IMG/VR virus record: IMGVR_UViG_3300007512_002205
Span: 1-64,000 of that record
Source of the DNA: a virus
DNA length: 64,000 bases
Strand: one strand, 5' to 3'
The position numbers and the translations under genes are program-made. The notes under the pieces are model-generated. The model searched no databases. It worked only from the letters and a program-made list of their open reading frames with translations, and was not told where the DNA came from. This document shows, piece after piece, positions 41,294 to 48,539 of the stretch (position 1 is its first letter; each line of letters begins with the position of its first letter).

Positions 41294-41446
41294 TTAAATC
41301 ACTTTTCGTTTCGGCTGTGTCTTTATTTGGTTTGATCGTCGTTTCTGGTAAACTAAAACGTCCGCACTACCATAAACAACCGGCTGTTCTGTTCCCGTGT
41401 TTGAACAAGCGAATAAGATCAAACAAATCGGAAACAGTTTATTCAT
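41294..41446 (-). CDS. Lipoprotein signal fragment in another frame of the MopE-like gene
   Basis: This 50-codon frame starts MNKLFPICLILFACSN, a textbook lipoprotein signal with lipobox LFAC, preceded by GAGGA. It overlaps in position with the open upstream extension of the 39306-41243 frame and is related to it by -1 (or +2). The two frames are both open between 41366 and 41294. Joining them would yield a 700-residue lipoprotein with a Thr/Glu/Asp-rich linker. No perfect slippery heptamer is seen in the window, so an indel (natural or sequencing) is more likely than programmed frameshifting. Confidence 0.6.
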   Translation of the reverse strand: MNKLFPICLILFACSNTGTEQPVVYGSADVLVYQKRRSNQIKTQPKRKVI

Positions 41447-42053
41447 TCAGGTTCCTCGGAGTCCCAGTGAACCCTTTTTTCTGTTCTTTGCCGTGGGCAA
41501 GCTTGCTCCAAACTTCTTTTGGCACAACAGCGGTTTTGACATAGCCGCTCTTCCAGCTCGTTTCCCTCTTTATCCTTGATTCCTCTGATTTTTCGACCTT
41601 ATTAATCATCTTCTTAGCATTCTCTAACTTTGGAAAAAAATAATCAAGATCAACGCCCCCTCTGCAATCCCCCTCAAACTTCACCATGTCGGGCTTGACA
41701 ATATTTGGCTCCTCAAACGGGGTCTCGATTTTTGAATTCCGATAAAACAACTTCAGACTCTGAAGAAATAAAATCGTTGCTCCCAAAGTGAGACTAATAA
41801 ACGACTTCAGTTTATAAAACGCAAGCTTGTATATTCGTTTGATTTCTCTCTTTCTCGTAAAAGCTTTGTTCTGAATTGAACGATCGTCATCTGCGACGAA
41901 CCTCTTTTTCTCTACATGAACAAGGACTTTTTCAGCAACGCTCTCATCCTCTTTCAATTCAGAAACAAGAGCTTTCCAATCCTCTTGAACCTCTTTTTCT
42001 TTCTTTTCGCGTGCTTCTCTTGCCAGCTTTATTGCTTTTTCTTCTATTTCCAT
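41439..42053 (-). CDS. Coiled-coil protein with one central membrane segment
   Basis: The 204-residue protein has an N-terminal charged coiled coil (1-50, AIKLAREAREKKEKEVQEDW), a basic stretch, one hydrophobic segment near residues 85-105 (SFISLTLGATILFLQSLKLF), and a polar C-terminal half. Type II-like topology is inferred. No family is recognised. It overlaps the lipoprotein start by eight bases. It is part of a run of membrane-associated genes after the recombination enzyme. Confidence 0.5.
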   Translation of the reverse strand: MEIEEKAIKLAREAREKKEKEVQEDWKALVSELKEDESVAEKVLVHVEKKRFVADDDRSIQNKAFTRKREIKRIYKLAFYKLKSFISLTLGATILFLQSLKLFYRNSKIETPFEEPNIVKPDMVKFEGDCRGGVDLDYFFPKLENAKKMINKVEKSEESRIKRETSWKSGYVKTAVVPKEVWSKLAHGKEQKKGFTGTPRNLNE

Positions 42054-42060
42054 AATACAC

Positions 42061-42522
42061 CTACCTTACAATTTTTGTTGAAATATAAAAAGTTGCCAGC
42101 GCCGAAACGACACCGGCAAAGTACCCCACCGCTCCCCACACCACACCGTTACCCGACGCCTCTACCTTCTTTTCGTATCTTGAAATCTCTTTATTCTTCT
42201 CTGATAGAATGACTTTATACTTTTCTTCTGTCGCTGTTAACGAAATTTTTGCAGACTTGATCAAAAGCTCATGGCGATTTCGTTCTCTTCTTAGCTGCAT
42301 TCTTATGTTAAGTTGGCAACCTTCTTCAGCAAGTTCCCTCTGAGCTGCCATTTCAGCATCTGCATCAAAATCATACAAAAATCCCTCGAATGGGGCCTTC
42401 TGTCCTTTTTTAAGGACAGCCATTCGAGGGACTGCTGAGAGTGTAGCCGGGAACAATAAAAGCATCACAACTGCACTATATTTAATTGTCTTTTGGTTCA
42501 ACCAGTTCAAAACCGAACTCAT
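42061..42522 (-). CDS. Exported coiled-coil protein with C-terminal anchor (possible spanin partner)
   Basis: The 153-residue product has a signal-like hydrophobic segment near residues 16-31 (YSAVVMLLLFPATLSA), then AVLKKGQKAPFEGFLYDFDA, a long coiled coil (MQLRRERNRHELLIKS...EISRYEKKVEA) and a C-terminal transmembrane segment (VGYFAGVVSALATFYI). The KGQKAPFxG motif recurs in exported phage and bacterial coiled-coil proteins. The ATG at 42522 has AAGGAG upstream and overlaps the preceding spanin-like gene by 41 bases, an arrangement typical of overlapping spanin genes, but two membrane segments would be unusual for an outer-membrane spanin. Role uncertain. Confidence 0.5.
   Translation of the reverse strand: MSSVLNWLNQKTIKYSAVVMLLLFPATLSAVPRMAVLKKGQKAPFEGFLYDFDADAEMAAQRELAEEGCQLNIRMQLRRERNRHELLIKSAKISLTATEEKYKVILSEKNKEISRYEKKVEASGNGVVWGAVGYFAGVVSALATFYISTKIVR
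42383..42430 (-). other. Two-stem hairpin inside a coding sequence
   Basis: Outer arms CCCTCGAATGG (42383-42393) and CCATTCGAGGG (42420-42430) pair over 11 bases; inner arms CTGTCCTT and AAGGACAG pair over eight around TTTT, with a six-base bulge GGCCTT. This is far beyond chance for coding DNA. It lies soon after the signal segment of the 42061-42522 gene. Confidence 0.8.
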
Positions 42523-42880
42523 CTGCGATCTCCTTTGCTCTTGCGTTGGGATCAAATTTTGTCTTCTCAAGTATCTCTTTTCGCCTCTCAACGATACTCT
42601 TTTTCAACTCTTTATTTTCCTTTTTATAGATCTCAAGATCCTCATCTACCTTCCTAAGATACTCATTCCAAAGGTTTCTGTGTTTTTCTTTCTCTTCTTT
42701 GTTGATTTCGTCAAGCTCTTTGAGTGTCAAATCTCTTTCCTTTCGAACCTTTTCCAGTGAAGATGCAACACCGCCTCCTTTTCGCTTTATCAAATAAAAG
42801 GCAATGGCTAATGCCCCAACAAAGAGCCCAATGATAACAAACTTGAACTTCACCCAAGCCCTTTTTAGCCACTCAATCAT
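42482..42880 (-). CDS. i-spanin-like type II membrane coiled-coil protein
   Basis: The 132-residue protein has an N-terminal transmembrane anchor (VIIGLFVGALAIAFYLIK, residues 15-32) followed by a long charged coiled coil (VRKERDLTLKELDEINKEEK and onward to about residue 105). This is the build of inner-membrane spanins, which disrupt the outer membrane in Gram-negative hosts. It lies directly after the holin-like gene and its end overlaps the next gene. No endolysin is recognised next to it. The spanin assignment is from topology and context only. Confidence 0.5.
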   Translation of the reverse strand: MIEWLKRAWVKFKFVIIGLFVGALAIAFYLIKRKGGGVASSLEKVRKERDLTLKELDEINKEEKEKHRNLWNEYLRKVDEDLEIYKKENKELKKSIVERRKEILEKTKFDPNARAKEIADEFGFELVEPKDN

Positions 42881-43079
42881 TACTTAACCTACCAACCTTC
42901 CATCGTGTTGCAATATCTGCGAATCCTTCCATTCCAAGATATCCCAAAGAAACGGCAACCCAATGCTCACCTGAGAGAATCCCAAATCCCAAATAAACTG
43001 TCGCAACGATCCACACCATAAATTTCTTTGACACAAATCTGTGAACGTGGCGATCTAAAAATGCTTTTACCCTTGGCAT
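42873..43079 (-). CDS. Holin-like small membrane protein
   Basis: The 68-residue protein has a basic N-terminus (MPRVKAFLDRHVHRFVSKKF) and two hydrophobic stretches (MVWIVATVYLGFGILSG, 21-37, and WVAVSLGYLGMEGFADIA, 40-57) with a basic end. That two-segment pattern, KKFxVWxVATxxLxxG, is typical of small phage holins that permeabilise the inner membrane. It overlaps the spanin-like gene by eight bases. AAGAGGA lies upstream of the ATG. Holin is a reasonable but unproven call. Confidence 0.55.
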   Translation of the reverse strand: MPRVKAFLDRHVHRFVSKKFMVWIVATVYLGFGILSGEHWVAVSLGYLGMEGFADIATRWKVGRLSND

Positions 43080-43093
43080 TATTCTTTTTCCTC

Positions 43094-46000
43094 TTAGACA
43101 TGGGCAAATCCCTCAACGTTGTCAATTTCTACAACATGGTCGACAACATCTTTCAACCCATCTATATGAGTAATTAGAAGTACGACCTTGAAATAACCTT
43201 TTAAAAGTTCAAGTATTTCTGTCATCTTCTCCATATTCTCAGGGTCCAATGCTGTTCCAGGCTCGTCAAGAATAAAAATATTTGATTTTGGCAAATTTGA
43301 AATGTTCAACAAGGCAATACGAATTGCCAAAGCTGCAAGGGTCTTTTCCGCTCCAGAGCCGTTCTCAACAAGCCGCGCACCTGTATCTCCATGTGAGATG
43401 TAAATCTCAAGCTTCCCGCTTTCATCACAAAATTCAACCTGAAAATCTCCAATTGAAGAAAGAACCGCTTTGATCTCTTTATTTATGACCTCAAGGCTGT
43501 TCTTGACAAGTTCATATGATATCCCACTGCCATGAACACACTTAAGGTATTCTTTCAAAGCTGTTGCTTCGCTTACTTGGGTTTCATATTCTTCTTTTCT
43601 TTCCTCAAGCGAACTTAACTCCGCGTTTAACCTACCAGAGTTTTCCAAATACAAACGATAATCATTCTCGCCTTTCTGTTTTTCCTCTTCAAGCGCAGTG
43701 ATCGCCATGGAAATTTCTTTTTCAGAACTGACCGAATCAAAAGTATCACAGAGAACTTCCTGATTGTCGTCATAATATTTTAAATCTCTTTCCAATTTCT
43801 CAATCTTCTTGTCAATACCCTGCAAGAAGTTTTTTCCAACTGCTTTTTGAAGTTTGAGGTTTATATTTTCAGCGGAAACCGTATCGACCTTTTTCTTCAG
43901 CTCGTTATATTTTTCAATATACTTGCCTGTTCTCTCTGGATTAAGGTTTTTTACCTCCTGAATGAGCTGTCGAATGCGTTTTTTAAGTTTCTCTGAGTCG
44001 TTCTGGAGGGCTTCTCTTTTTGAGGCACACTCACTCGCCTCACTTATAAACTTACACAAACCAAGGAACTCAGAACCGCAAGGGATATCTTTCAAAAACC
44101 CCTCTTTCTTTTCACAAGAAGAAATCTCTTCCGAAATCTTCGACTTCTCTGACTTCGTTTCAGATAGCAGGTTTTGTTTTTCCTCAATCTTGTTGAGGTT
44201 TCCTTTGAGAACGTCATAATCAAAACTTGAAATAAACGAACCAGCTTTCCTTAAAAAGGATTCGTTTTCAACAATTTTTTTTCTCAACTCTTCCTGGGCG
44301 TTTATTTTCTTCTTTCTGATGCTGTGCTGGAAGACCAAGCTTGCTTTCACCTTATCATGAGTCAGTTCTGGTAAATCTATGCCCTCAAGCTTCCTTTCCA
44401 CCTCTTCAAGAAGGCGAGTTTTCTCCTTTAAGGCTTCTTCTTGCTTTTCTATTGAACTCTTGACTTTGTAAATGTTTGCTTGGTTTTCAAAAATTTCTTG
44501 TTTCTTATCCTTAATCAAAGCATCAAAAGTGTCTTCTATTCTTGCGAGCAAGGTCTTCGTGAAGTTATAGTCTTTCTTTGCAAGATCATGTTTTTCCTTA
44601 AAGAACCTCAAGTCAAGAAACTTCTCAAGAAGTTCCCTCCTCTTTGTTGAGCCCTCATCGATAAAACAAAAAGCTCCTGTTTGAGATGACATTGATGTCA
44701 TAAGAAAATCTTCCAACGCCCCAAACACCTTACGAATCTCTTGCTCTGTTCTTGCTTTTGTCGTCCCATTCAGAGACTCTCTTTCGCCAGTCTGTTTATC
44801 AACAAAGGAAAAGTCTAACGTTGATTCCGTTTCTTTTGGATTCTTTCTTTTTGACTTCTTATGAACCTTCGAAAGCTTCCTTGAAATCGCATAAGTGCCG
44901 TCATCAGCCTCAATCTCAACGACGCCAGAGCCCTTTTTCTTTGAGTTGTTGATGATGTCATAAGGGCGGCGTACATTCTTAGAAGTATTATTAAAGATTG
45001 TATAAAGTAATGAATCAACAATGCTAGACTTACCACTAAAATTTTTACCAAATATGCCAACAACGCCAACATAACTACCAAAACAAAGAGAGTTGCCTTC
45101 ATCATAATTGAACAGGTTTGACCACTCAAAGTCTTTAATGCTCCACAGAGTTCCTTTCTCAAACCTGTTCTCCTTATTCACCAAAGAGCCGTACTTTTTA
45201 TCTAATTTCAAAACATCTTCGATAAGTTCCTCGTCTTCATCTTGTAAGAAATCCTTGATGAGTTCCTTTTGAGTGGCCTCATCTGAATAACTCTCAAGTT
45301 TCTTGAGTCTTTTCGTGTTCTCCTTATCGTCAACAAGGTTCAAAAAGGAAACCGACTCCGGTTTTATAATAGATTTTATCTCACCAACCTTTTTATTAAG
45401 TATATCAACTGGTAAATTTTGTTTGAAAACGAGTCTCGCTCTTACACCCTTGGGAATATTAAGTTCCTCAACAATAAGGTTCTCATCAACGCCAATTGTA
45501 ATAAAAGGCTTTGGATTCGTTAAAGCAACAAACTCCGTCGTAAATCTGTCTTTGTCTTCAATATCCCAAATAAGATATCCTTTTTCAACCTCTTCACCAA
45601 AGTTCTGCTGAATCAATGAACCTGGATATGCTTTCCTCTTTGAAACAAATTGTCTCTTGTGAATGTCCCCAAGGAAGGTGTAATCATATTGATCAAAAAG
45701 GTTGTCCTCTTTCCCGTGGATCTTCCAGCCCGTATCCGTCAGACACTTACCAACCTGACCATGATACATGGCAAGATTGACCTTTGATTTATCCTTTGGA
45801 GTGAGCCAGCCGTCTGAATCAAAAATTGAAAGAGAATATAACGAAAACCCATCATCAAGATCGACACAGCAAGAGTCCTTCATTAAGTGAAGGTTTTTAT
45901 GCTGCAACGTTGTAACAATAGGAGTTATTGAATCTTGTCGAAAACTGTTCTTCAAATTGCCGTCGTGGTTTCCAAGTATAAGATACGTTGGACAAACGTC

Positions 46001-46204
46001 TGCCAACCCCTTCAAGAAGAAAGAGCACAGCTCAACGAATTCTGGGCTGATTTGTGTCTTCGAATGAGCAATGTCTCCGGTGACAACAACGACATCAACG
46101 TCGTTATTCCCCAAAGAAACGAAAAGTTCCTCGAAAACCTTACGGTATTCTCTATGATATTTGAAATTTCTGATGTGTATGTCAGATAAGTGCGCTATTC
46201 TCAT
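43094..46204 (-). CDS. Fused Mre11-Rad50 (SbcD-SbcC, gp47-gp46) recombination nuclease
   Basis: A single 1036-residue frame encodes both subunits. Residues 1-340 are Mre11/gp47-like phosphodiesterase: HLSDIHI (5-11), VTGDIAHSK (41-49), LILGNHD (75-81), MYHGQVG and LGDIHKRQ supply the metal ligands. Residues about 350-1036 are Rad50/gp46-like: Walker A GIFGKNFSGKSS near 382-393, long coiled coils, a zinc-hook-like apex IPCGSEFLGLCKF near 706-718, signature ENGSGAEKT, Walker B NIFILDEPGTALD near 972-984 and the His switch ITHIDG. In T4 these are separate proteins acting in end resection and degradation of host DNA. The fused form has no apparent linker defect. AAGGAG lies upstream. Confidence 0.9.
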   Translation of the reverse strand: MRIAHLSDIHIRNFKYHREYRKVFEELFVSLGNNDVDVVVVTGDIAHSKTQISPEFVELCSFFLKGLADVCPTYLILGNHDGNLKNSFRQDSITPIVTTLQHKNLHLMKDSCCVDLDDGFSLYSLSIFDSDGWLTPKDKSKVNLAMYHGQVGKCLTDTGWKIHGKEDNLFDQYDYTFLGDIHKRQFVSKRKAYPGSLIQQNFGEEVEKGYLIWDIEDKDRFTTEFVALTNPKPFITIGVDENLIVEELNIPKGVRARLVFKQNLPVDILNKKVGEIKSIIKPESVSFLNLVDDKENTKRLKKLESYSDEATQKELIKDFLQDEDEELIEDVLKLDKKYGSLVNKENRFEKGTLWSIKDFEWSNLFNYDEGNSLCFGSYVGVVGIFGKNFSGKSSIVDSLLYTIFNNTSKNVRRPYDIINNSKKKGSGVVEIEADDGTYAISRKLSKVHKKSKRKNPKETESTLDFSFVDKQTGERESLNGTTKARTEQEIRKVFGALEDFLMTSMSSQTGAFCFIDEGSTKRRELLEKFLDLRFFKEKHDLAKKDYNFTKTLLARIEDTFDALIKDKKQEIFENQANIYKVKSSIEKQEEALKEKTRLLEEVERKLEGIDLPELTHDKVKASLVFQHSIRKKKINAQEELRKKIVENESFLRKAGSFISSFDYDVLKGNLNKIEEKQNLLSETKSEKSKISEEISSCEKKEGFLKDIPCGSEFLGLCKFISEASECASKREALQNDSEKLKKRIRQLIQEVKNLNPERTGKYIEKYNELKKKVDTVSAENINLKLQKAVGKNFLQGIDKKIEKLERDLKYYDDNQEVLCDTFDSVSSEKEISMAITALEEEKQKGENDYRLYLENSGRLNAELSSLEERKEEYETQVSEATALKEYLKCVHGSGISYELVKNSLEVINKEIKAVLSSIGDFQVEFCDESGKLEIYISHGDTGARLVENGSGAEKTLAALAIRIALLNISNLPKSNIFILDEPGTALDPENMEKMTEILELLKGYFKVVLLITHIDGLKDVVDHVVEIDNVEGFAHV

Positions 46205-47048
46205 ATTGTGTGAACTCCTTTTTCCTTCTTTTTATCTCTTGTGTGATAAGTTTATCAAAAACACCATTAATCAAAAACAGATATGTCAGATCGTGCATAC
46301 TAAGTTTCTTAAAAATAGTTCTATAGATATTAAGAGATTCTAAAAAAATTGGATTCGTGAAATCTGCTGACAATTGCCGATAATGAGCTTGAAACATAAG
46401 ATCCAACTCTTCCATGGCATCGCGAATATGTGTAATGCCCTCAACTGTTTCATATTCTGGCTTGTCAATATATTTCGCAAGCCTATCTATCCATCCAAAT
46501 TTAGCCTTTCCACACCTCTCTATACGCAAAATACCTTTCGCCTCGCACTCACGAAAATCCTTGTGATGATAAAAGAACTTATCATCAAGGGCCAGTTGAC
46601 AATTGACAAAATCAAACAAACTCAAAGTTGCCTCTGTGTTTGTGCCACGAAAATCCTTGTGAACAATCTGATATGCGAAATTGTGGTTTTTACTCGGCAT
46701 AAATGTCACCGAATATTTTGAATCTTTCCAACTAGCACCATATCTTACCAACAGATATTCACGGCACTTACGAGCACACCCATCATCTCTTGGGAAAAAA
46801 TCAAGATCAATGAGCTTGCTCGGCTCGGCCTTGGTAAAAAGAGAATTAAGCACTCTTTTGGTCAACTTCTCTTTCTTTGTCCCTTCAAAAACTCTCTGAA
46901 GAGAGCCTTTCTTTATTGACCTTCTCAAAGATCCGCCTGCAAGGCAAGCCCCAAACGATATCATCTGATCAATATCTTCTCTCATCCATGGAACAAGGCC
47001 ATCAAAATACTTCTCCATGAAACGATTTCTGTTAGCTGTAACAATCAT
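46182..47048 (-). CDS. Nucleotidyltransferase-fold protein
   Basis: The 288-residue protein shows ISFGACLAGGSLRRSI near residues 30-45, followed by LIDLDFFPRDDG near 79-90, matching the GGS and DxD metal-binding motifs of the pol-beta-type nucleotidyltransferase fold. The rest is helical with Cys/His but no recognised extension. Similar proteins occur in T4-like phages near the gp46/47 genes with unknown substrate. AAGGAGGAAAA precedes the ATG. It overlaps the Mre11-Rad50 gene start by 23 bases, suggesting coupled translation. Confidence 0.7.
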   Translation of the reverse strand: MIVTANRNRFMEKYFDGLVPWMREDIDQMISFGACLAGGSLRRSIKKGSLQRVFEGTKKEKLTKRVLNSLFTKAEPSKLIDLDFFPRDDGCARKCREYLLVRYGASWKDSKYSVTFMPSKNHNFAYQIVHKDFRGTNTEATLSLFDFVNCQLALDDKFFYHHKDFRECEAKGILRIERCGKAKFGWIDRLAKYIDKPEYETVEGITHIRDAMEELDLMFQAHYRQLSADFTNPIFLESLNIYRTIFKKLSMHDLTYLFLINGVFDKLITQEIKRRKKEFTQYENSALI

Positions 47049-47060
47049 TTTTCCTCCTTA

Positions 47061-48020
47061 TCAGTTGCCACATTCAAATAGTGCGCGATACATCACATAA
47101 GAATCTCGATCTAGTGTAATCGCCTCTCTCTTTGCAATCGCGAATTTTTCATTCGGCATAGAGCCGACATCTTTGTACGGTGAAATGTTTACTTTTTTCA
47201 CCTCAATGTCGTATAGAAGCAATTTGCTTATTAAATCATATGCTTTTTTCTCTGCATCAGCATCGAGAGCAAGCAAAACCCTTGAATCGTTCTTAACGAT
47301 TTTCTGAAAAAGATTTGAATATTCTCCCAGAGACGAACCTAATAACGGAACGGCATTTCTTCCTGCCATAACAGCATCAAAGACGCCCTCAACTATCACT
47401 ATTGTCTCATCAAAATCGACAAACAATTCGTTAAAGATGATATTCTTGCTGATTGGTGGGTTCATATACGATGGGTATTTTGCATCATTATACGCCCTTG
47501 CAACAAAATAGTTCAATGAACCATCTTCCGCGAACGAAGGGATAATGATTCTATCTTCAAATGCCCCTTTTGAACAATAACCCATCTTCCAAAAGACAAC
47601 ATCGTCAAATGAAACATTTCGTTTCTTCAAATAAGCCAAGGGAACCCTCGCTGAGAGCGAGGGTTGTTTCTTTGTTAATGAAATAAATTCCTTTGGTAAC
47701 TTTAAGTAAGAGAATTTTCTCTCGTTCTTTGGTTCTAATAGCTCTGATAATTCATCTGTGAAATCAGACAGGTCAACAGAGTCTTCGAATTTCTTCCACT
47801 CAAACAAATGTGCTGTTGTTCCGTGATTTCGAACAAGCCTTCTTAGCCTTGGCCCGGAATACTCACAGATCCAACATTTAAACTTTCCCTTGGTAATGTT
47901 AACAGATAGCTTCTGTTTATGGTGGTCACACTTCGGACAGAAGTATAGACATTCATCCCCAACCTGACGCGGGATCCCCAATATCTCGCTTAGGATTTCG
48001 AGTTTTCCTCTTCTTGACAT
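47061..48020 (-). CDS. DnaG-type DNA primase (gp61-like)
   Basis: The 319-residue primase has an N-terminal zinc ribbon FCPKCDHH (27-34) and FKCWICEYSG (47-56), a linker, then a TOPRIM catalytic core: FEDRIIIPSF (154-163), VIVEGVFDAV (208-217) and LLALDADAEKKA (249-260), with the acidic residues that bind magnesium, then PYKDVGSM (281-288). It lacks the DnaB-interacting C-terminal domain of bacterial DnaG, as does T4 gp61 (342 residues). It would work with the helicase encoded at 1518-2903. It overlaps the resolvase gene by 31 bases. Confidence 0.9.
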   Translation of the reverse strand: MSRRGKLEILSEILGIPRQVGDECLYFCPKCDHHKQKLSVNITKGKFKCWICEYSGPRLRRLVRNHGTTAHLFEWKKFEDSVDLSDFTDELSELLEPKNERKFSYLKLPKEFISLTKKQPSLSARVPLAYLKKRNVSFDDVVFWKMGYCSKGAFEDRIIIPSFAEDGSLNYFVARAYNDAKYPSYMNPPISKNIIFNELFVDFDETIVIVEGVFDAVMAGRNAVPLLGSSLGEYSNLFQKIVKNDSRVLLALDADAEKKAYDLISKLLLYDIEVKKVNISPYKDVGSMPNEKFAIAKREAITLDRDSYVMYRALFECGN

Positions 48021-48523
48021 AATAAATACCCCGCACGGGCTATAATAACGCTATCTGCCCGGTCAAACTCCCCAGGTTTTGGCGTCCCGTTACGGGTATA
48101 CTTTATATCGAAAAGAGGTTCGTTGTCAAGCACAAATTTCAGAACAATTTCCTTGGCTTTGTCGCCTTTATTGAACTTTATCCCTGCTAATTTTCTTGCT
48201 GACATGGCGTTTACCAACTCCGGATCGGTTTTGAATATCTTTCTACAAATCCAACTTATTACGCCGTTATACCTATTCAACAACTGGATCGTTTTTGCCG
48301 ATGAGAATCCCGACTTAAACATACCAAGTGGCTGTTCGATGTAGACATGTGTTATGTCATAATCCTTTTTAAGCTGTTTCAGATTCTCTTCAACAAAATC
48401 CGCTTTAAGATAAAAGCCTTTGATTTTTCTTGTGTCATATTTCCCACAAAAAAGAAGACAACCCGACTCATCTATTACTGATGCTCCTGTGATGCTTGTA
48501 CTAACATCAAGTCCTAAGATCAT
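47990..48523 (-). CDS. RuvC-like Holliday junction resolvase
   Basis: The 177-residue protein has the RuvC/RNase H fold motifs: ILGLDVSTSITGASV (2-16) with Asp6, HVYIEQPLGMF (59-69) with Glu63, and GEFDRADSVIIARAG (151-165) with Asp154 and Asp157, forming the four-acid metal site. It would resolve branched DNA before packaging; T4 uses a different fold (endonuclease VII). AGGAG precedes the ATG. It opens the run of nucleic-acid enzymes following the structural block. Confidence 0.85.
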   Translation of the reverse strand: MILGLDVSTSITGASVIDESGCLLFCGKYDTRKIKGFYLKADFVEENLKQLKKDYDITHVYIEQPLGMFKSGFSSAKTIQLLNRYNGVISWICRKIFKTDPELVNAMSARKLAGIKFNKGDKAKEIVLKFVLDNEPLFDIKYTRNGTPKPGEFDRADSVIIARAGYLLCQEEENSKS

Positions 48524-48539
48524 TGTTTCTCCTACGAAA

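Noticed and set aside
41294-41366. Programmed -1 frameshifting for the lipoprotein
   Set aside because: No X XXY YYZ heptamer in the correct frame was found in the overlap; an indel or sequencing error is simpler.
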